Source: Iningainema tapete BLCC-T55
GTDB taxonomy: Bacteria; Cyanobacteriota; Cyanobacteriia; Cyanobacteriales; Nostocaceae
Assembly (NCBI RefSeq): GCF_014698965.1
Contig: NZ_JACXAE010000046.1
Span: forward strand, 85,097-149,096
Direction of reading: 5' to 3'
DNA length: 64,000 nucleotides
Shown here: positions 62,585 to 64,000 of the stretch, piece by piece
Layout: each line of letters starts with the position of its first letter
Numbering within the stretch: position 1 is the stretch's first letter
Notes under the pieces: generated by a model
Database searches by the model: none
The model's input: only the letters and a program-made list of their open reading frames with translations
What the model was told of the DNA's origin: nothing
Position numbers and translations under genes: made by a program

Positions 62585-63094
62585 TTAAGCTTCAAGCATT
62601 GCCGGGGTTCCAGCCCTTACCTTGTTTAAAAGCTCAATCAAGGTTTTCTTTTCAGTGTTCGTGAGATGAGCCATCAAATTTGTAGTGCGACAAAAATGAT
62701 CTGGAAGCATCCCACAGAGTAAGTCTCGTCCCTTGTCTGTTAAATGTACACAAAGCATTCGCCGATCTGCTGGATAAGGCTGACGTCTCACCAATCCATC
62801 TCTTTCTAATCCATCCAAGAGTCCTGTAATAGTTGCTCTAGTTACACCTGCACGTTCAGCACATTCTGATGGCGTTAACCCTTGCTCATCAGCATAAAGC
62901 AACTGCATCAGCAAAGTGAATTTACCCATTGAAATACCATATCGGGCAAAATGAGCATCCATTGCTGCATACACATCAACTGTGGTAGAAAGAAAAGCTA
63001 AACAAGTCTCGACAGAAGCGATGTCTAATTCAGGGTAGCGATCGCCTAAATTTTCTAAAGTTTTCCGATCAACAAAAGGGCGTAGTGTTACCAC
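62585..63094 (-). CDS. MarR-family transcriptional regulator
   Basis: A 169-residue winged-helix regulator. The core has the MarR features L-T-P-S-E-C-A-E-R-A-G-V-T-R-A-T-I-T-G-L-L-D-G-L-E-R-D-G-L-V (helices 3-4) and the wing R-R-Q-P-Y-P-A-D-R-R-M-L-C-V-H-L-T-D-K-G. Members sense small phenolic or oxidative signals and repress their own and nearby genes. A perfect 16-bp palindrome lies 13 bases upstream of the start. The membrane protein gene follows on the same strand. The usual export pump or hydrolase is missing, so the regulated function is unknown. Confidence 0.87.
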   Translation of the reverse strand: MVTLRPFVDRKTLENLGDRYPELDIASVETCLAFLSTTVDVYAAMDAHFARYGISMGKFTLLMQLLYADEQGLTPSECAERAGVTRATITGLLDGLERDGLVRRQPYPADRRMLCVHLTDKGRDLLCGMLPDHFCRTTNLMAHLTNTEKKTLIELLNKVRAGTPAMLEA

Positions 63095-63106
63095 TTGAGG
63101 AATTTA

Positions 63107-63122
63107 ATTTAGTGGACTAAAT
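63107..63122. promoter_or_regulatory. Palindrome ATTTAGTGGACTAAAT, likely MarR operator
   Basis: A perfect 7-bp inverted repeat with a 2-base centre, 13 bases before the marR start. The size and AT-rich arms with T-A-G-T are typical for MarR sites; binding here would block transcription of its own gene. Confidence 0.55.
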
Positions 63123-63172
63123 CTAAAGTAACGCACAAGGAATGTAATTGCGCACAGAGCGCAACTACTAAA

Positions 63173-63730
63173 CTAATCCAACTCCCTGCGTCCTTCCAAA
63201 GCTCTTGCTAGCGTTACCTCGTCGGCGTACTCCAAATCCCCACCTACAGGTAAACCAAAAGCAATTCGCGTCACCCTCGTAAAAGGCTTGAGTAATTGAC
63301 CAACATATAATGTCGTCGTCTCACCTTCCACACTTGGACTAATTGCCAGAATCACCTCATGAGGTTGATCCTTACTCACCCGCCTTACCAAAGATTGTAC
63401 AGTCAACTGTTCTGGACCAATTCCATCTATAGGCGAAATCACACCACCCAAAACATGATACTTCCCTTTAAACTCGCGGGTTTTTTCTAAAGCAATCACA
63501 TCACGGGAATCAGCCACCACACAAATAGTACTGTTATCGCGGTTAGGATTGCGGCAAATTTCACATACAGGTTCAGAAGAAAGGTGAAAACAAACAGAAC
63601 ACAAACCCACCTGACTTTTCGCATCAAGTAAAGCTTGTGCCAAAGCCTCCACTTCTGCTTCCGATCTTTTTAAAATATGCAAAGCCAAACGCTGAGCAGT
63701 TTTTGGACCAACTCCAGGTAAGCGTTGCAA
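63173..63730 (-). CDS. recR: Recombination mediator protein RecR, start codon unclear
   Basis: RecR with RecF/RecO loads RecA at gaps. Visible: the N-terminal helix-hairpin-helix [18 protein letters not shown], the Cys4 zinc finger (C-S-V-C and C-E-I-C), and the Toprim domain ([29 protein letters not shown]). The first standard start in frame is a TTG at 63730, giving 185 residues. But the frame upstream to 63790 reads [13 protein letters not shown], the conserved beginning of cyanobacterial RecR, with ACA and ACG where an ATG would be expected (63767-63772) and no ATG, GTG or TTG before the TGA at 63791. So either a non-standard start is used or the protein is short. Confidence 0.88.
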   Translation of the reverse strand: MQRLPGVGPKTAQRLALHILKRSEAEVEALAQALLDAKSQVGLCSVCFHLSSEPVCEICRNPNRDNSTICVVADSRDVIALEKTREFKGKYHVLGGVISPIDGIGPEQLTVQSLVRRVSKDQPHEVILAISPSVEGETTTLYVGQLLKPFTRVTRIAFGLPVGGDLEYADEVTLARALEGRRELD

Positions 63731-63813
63731 CTGCTCAATTAACCGTGCTAAAGGACGTGCGTAAACCGTTGTCTTATCTCCAAATCTTACTCACTTCATC
63801 ACTATAATGACAT

Positions 63814-63846
63814 CTTCTTGGCGTCCTTGGCGTCTTGGCGGTTCAA
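63814..63846. repeat. CTTGGCGT tandem repeat
   Basis: Four imperfect copies of CTTGGCGT, then GGTTCAAAC. The inverse sequence is inside the MITE at 45836-45928. Confidence 0.75.
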
Positions 63847-63850
63847 ACCA

Positions 63851-63880
63851 AAAAGCACCCTCCAGTTTTGGGGGGTGCTT
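63851..63880 (-). terminator. Rho-independent terminator of psbA
   Basis: Read on the minus strand: AAGCACCC, a loop, GGGTGCTT followed by T residues (AAAA before the stem on the plus strand). It lies about 46 bases behind the psbA stop. Confidence 0.8.
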
Positions 63881-63887
63881 GTGAAGA

Positions 63888-63908
63888 AGACGCCCCACCG
63901 GGGCGTCT
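63888..63908. repeat. Palindromic repeat AGACGCCCC-ACC-GGGGCGTCT
   Basis: A perfect 9-bp stem between the psbA stop and its terminator, of the same family as at 2802 and 29820. Confidence 0.85.
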
Positions 63909-63925
63909 CTACGTTGTCGGTGTGA

Positions 63926-64000
63926 TTAACCGTTGATAGCAGGAGCTTCAACTGCTGCCAAATCTAGAGGGAAGTTGTGAGCGTTGCGCTCGTGCATTAC
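63926..64000 (-). CDS. psbA: Photosystem II D1 protein, C-terminal end (partial)
   Basis: The last 24 codons of psbA, cut by the window edge. The reading V-M-H-E-R-N-A-H-N-F-P-L-D-L-A is the universally conserved D1 end; by the standard numbering it holds His332, Glu333, His337, Asp342 and Ala344, ligands of the oxygen-evolving Mn4CaO5 cluster. The extra A-V-E-A-P-A-I-N-G is the extension removed by the CtpA protease after Ala344. The minus-strand gene is followed by a repeat and a good terminator. Which of the usual several psbA copies this is cannot be told from the end. Confidence 0.97.
   Translation of the reverse strand, partial: VMHERNAHNFPLDLAAVEAPAING

Overview
The window looks like a chromosome segment of a filamentous (Nostocales-type) cyanobacterium. 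It carries the 3' end of psbA (D1 of photosystem II), the Rubisco assembly factor raf1 and a phylloquinone-type menG. HIP1 octamers (GCGATCGC) are scattered through genes and spacers. Many small palindromic repeats, MITE-like elements and short tandem repeats lie between and inside genes. No tRNA, rRNA or CRISPR array was seen.

Layout. 1-5.2 kb: a partial GNAT gene, a DUF445 membrane protein, menG, a response regulator-GAF protein and raf1. 5.4-14.2 kb: a metabolic block with a three-subunit molybdenum aldehyde oxidoreductase (paoABC type), then MDR, AKR, SDR and AKR oxidoreductases and a divergent AraC regulator; it reads like acquired DNA. 14.4-18.7 kb: small accessory genes (BrnT/BrnA toxin-antitoxin, an XRE regulator, a DUF6888/DUF6887 pair), a dienelactone hydrolase flanked by two inverted copies of one MITE, and a second AraC regulator. 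18.7-23.7 kb: a GT-C glycosyltransferase, a UvrD-type helicase and an HpcH/HpaI aldolase.

23.7-31.8 kb holds a very large Ser/Thr kinase-AAA-GAF-histidine kinase-receiver protein and a REC-PAS-HK-REC partner. 32.5-35.6 kb is a graveyard of toxin-antitoxin genes: two copies of a VapB-like antitoxin keep intact frames while the two cognate PIN toxins were broken by different deletions, one also by an 88-bp MITE with a clean target duplication. 36-56.5 kb is the most striking region: a two-partner secretion locus (one TpsB, two TpsA), an exported TPR-CHAT caspase-like protein, an exported DUF928 protein, a CHASE2 hybrid histidine kinase, a REC-HK, and a second giant Ser/Thr-histidine kinase reading back towards them. 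Together these suggest a signal-controlled system that exports and possibly proteolytically matures surface exoproteins.

56.7-64 kb returns to housekeeping: rpmI-rplT, a solute-binding protein, a TPR protein, the glutathione-dependent formaldehyde pathway (frmA-fghA), broken gene remnants, a MarR regulator with a membrane protein, recR and psbA.

A recurring theme is insertion of repeats into coding sequence without loss of frame. The two giant kinases, which are paralogs, both carry a C/G-rich repeat at the same spot just before the AAA Walker A motif, and the helicase and the CHASE2 kinase carry other in-frame repeats.
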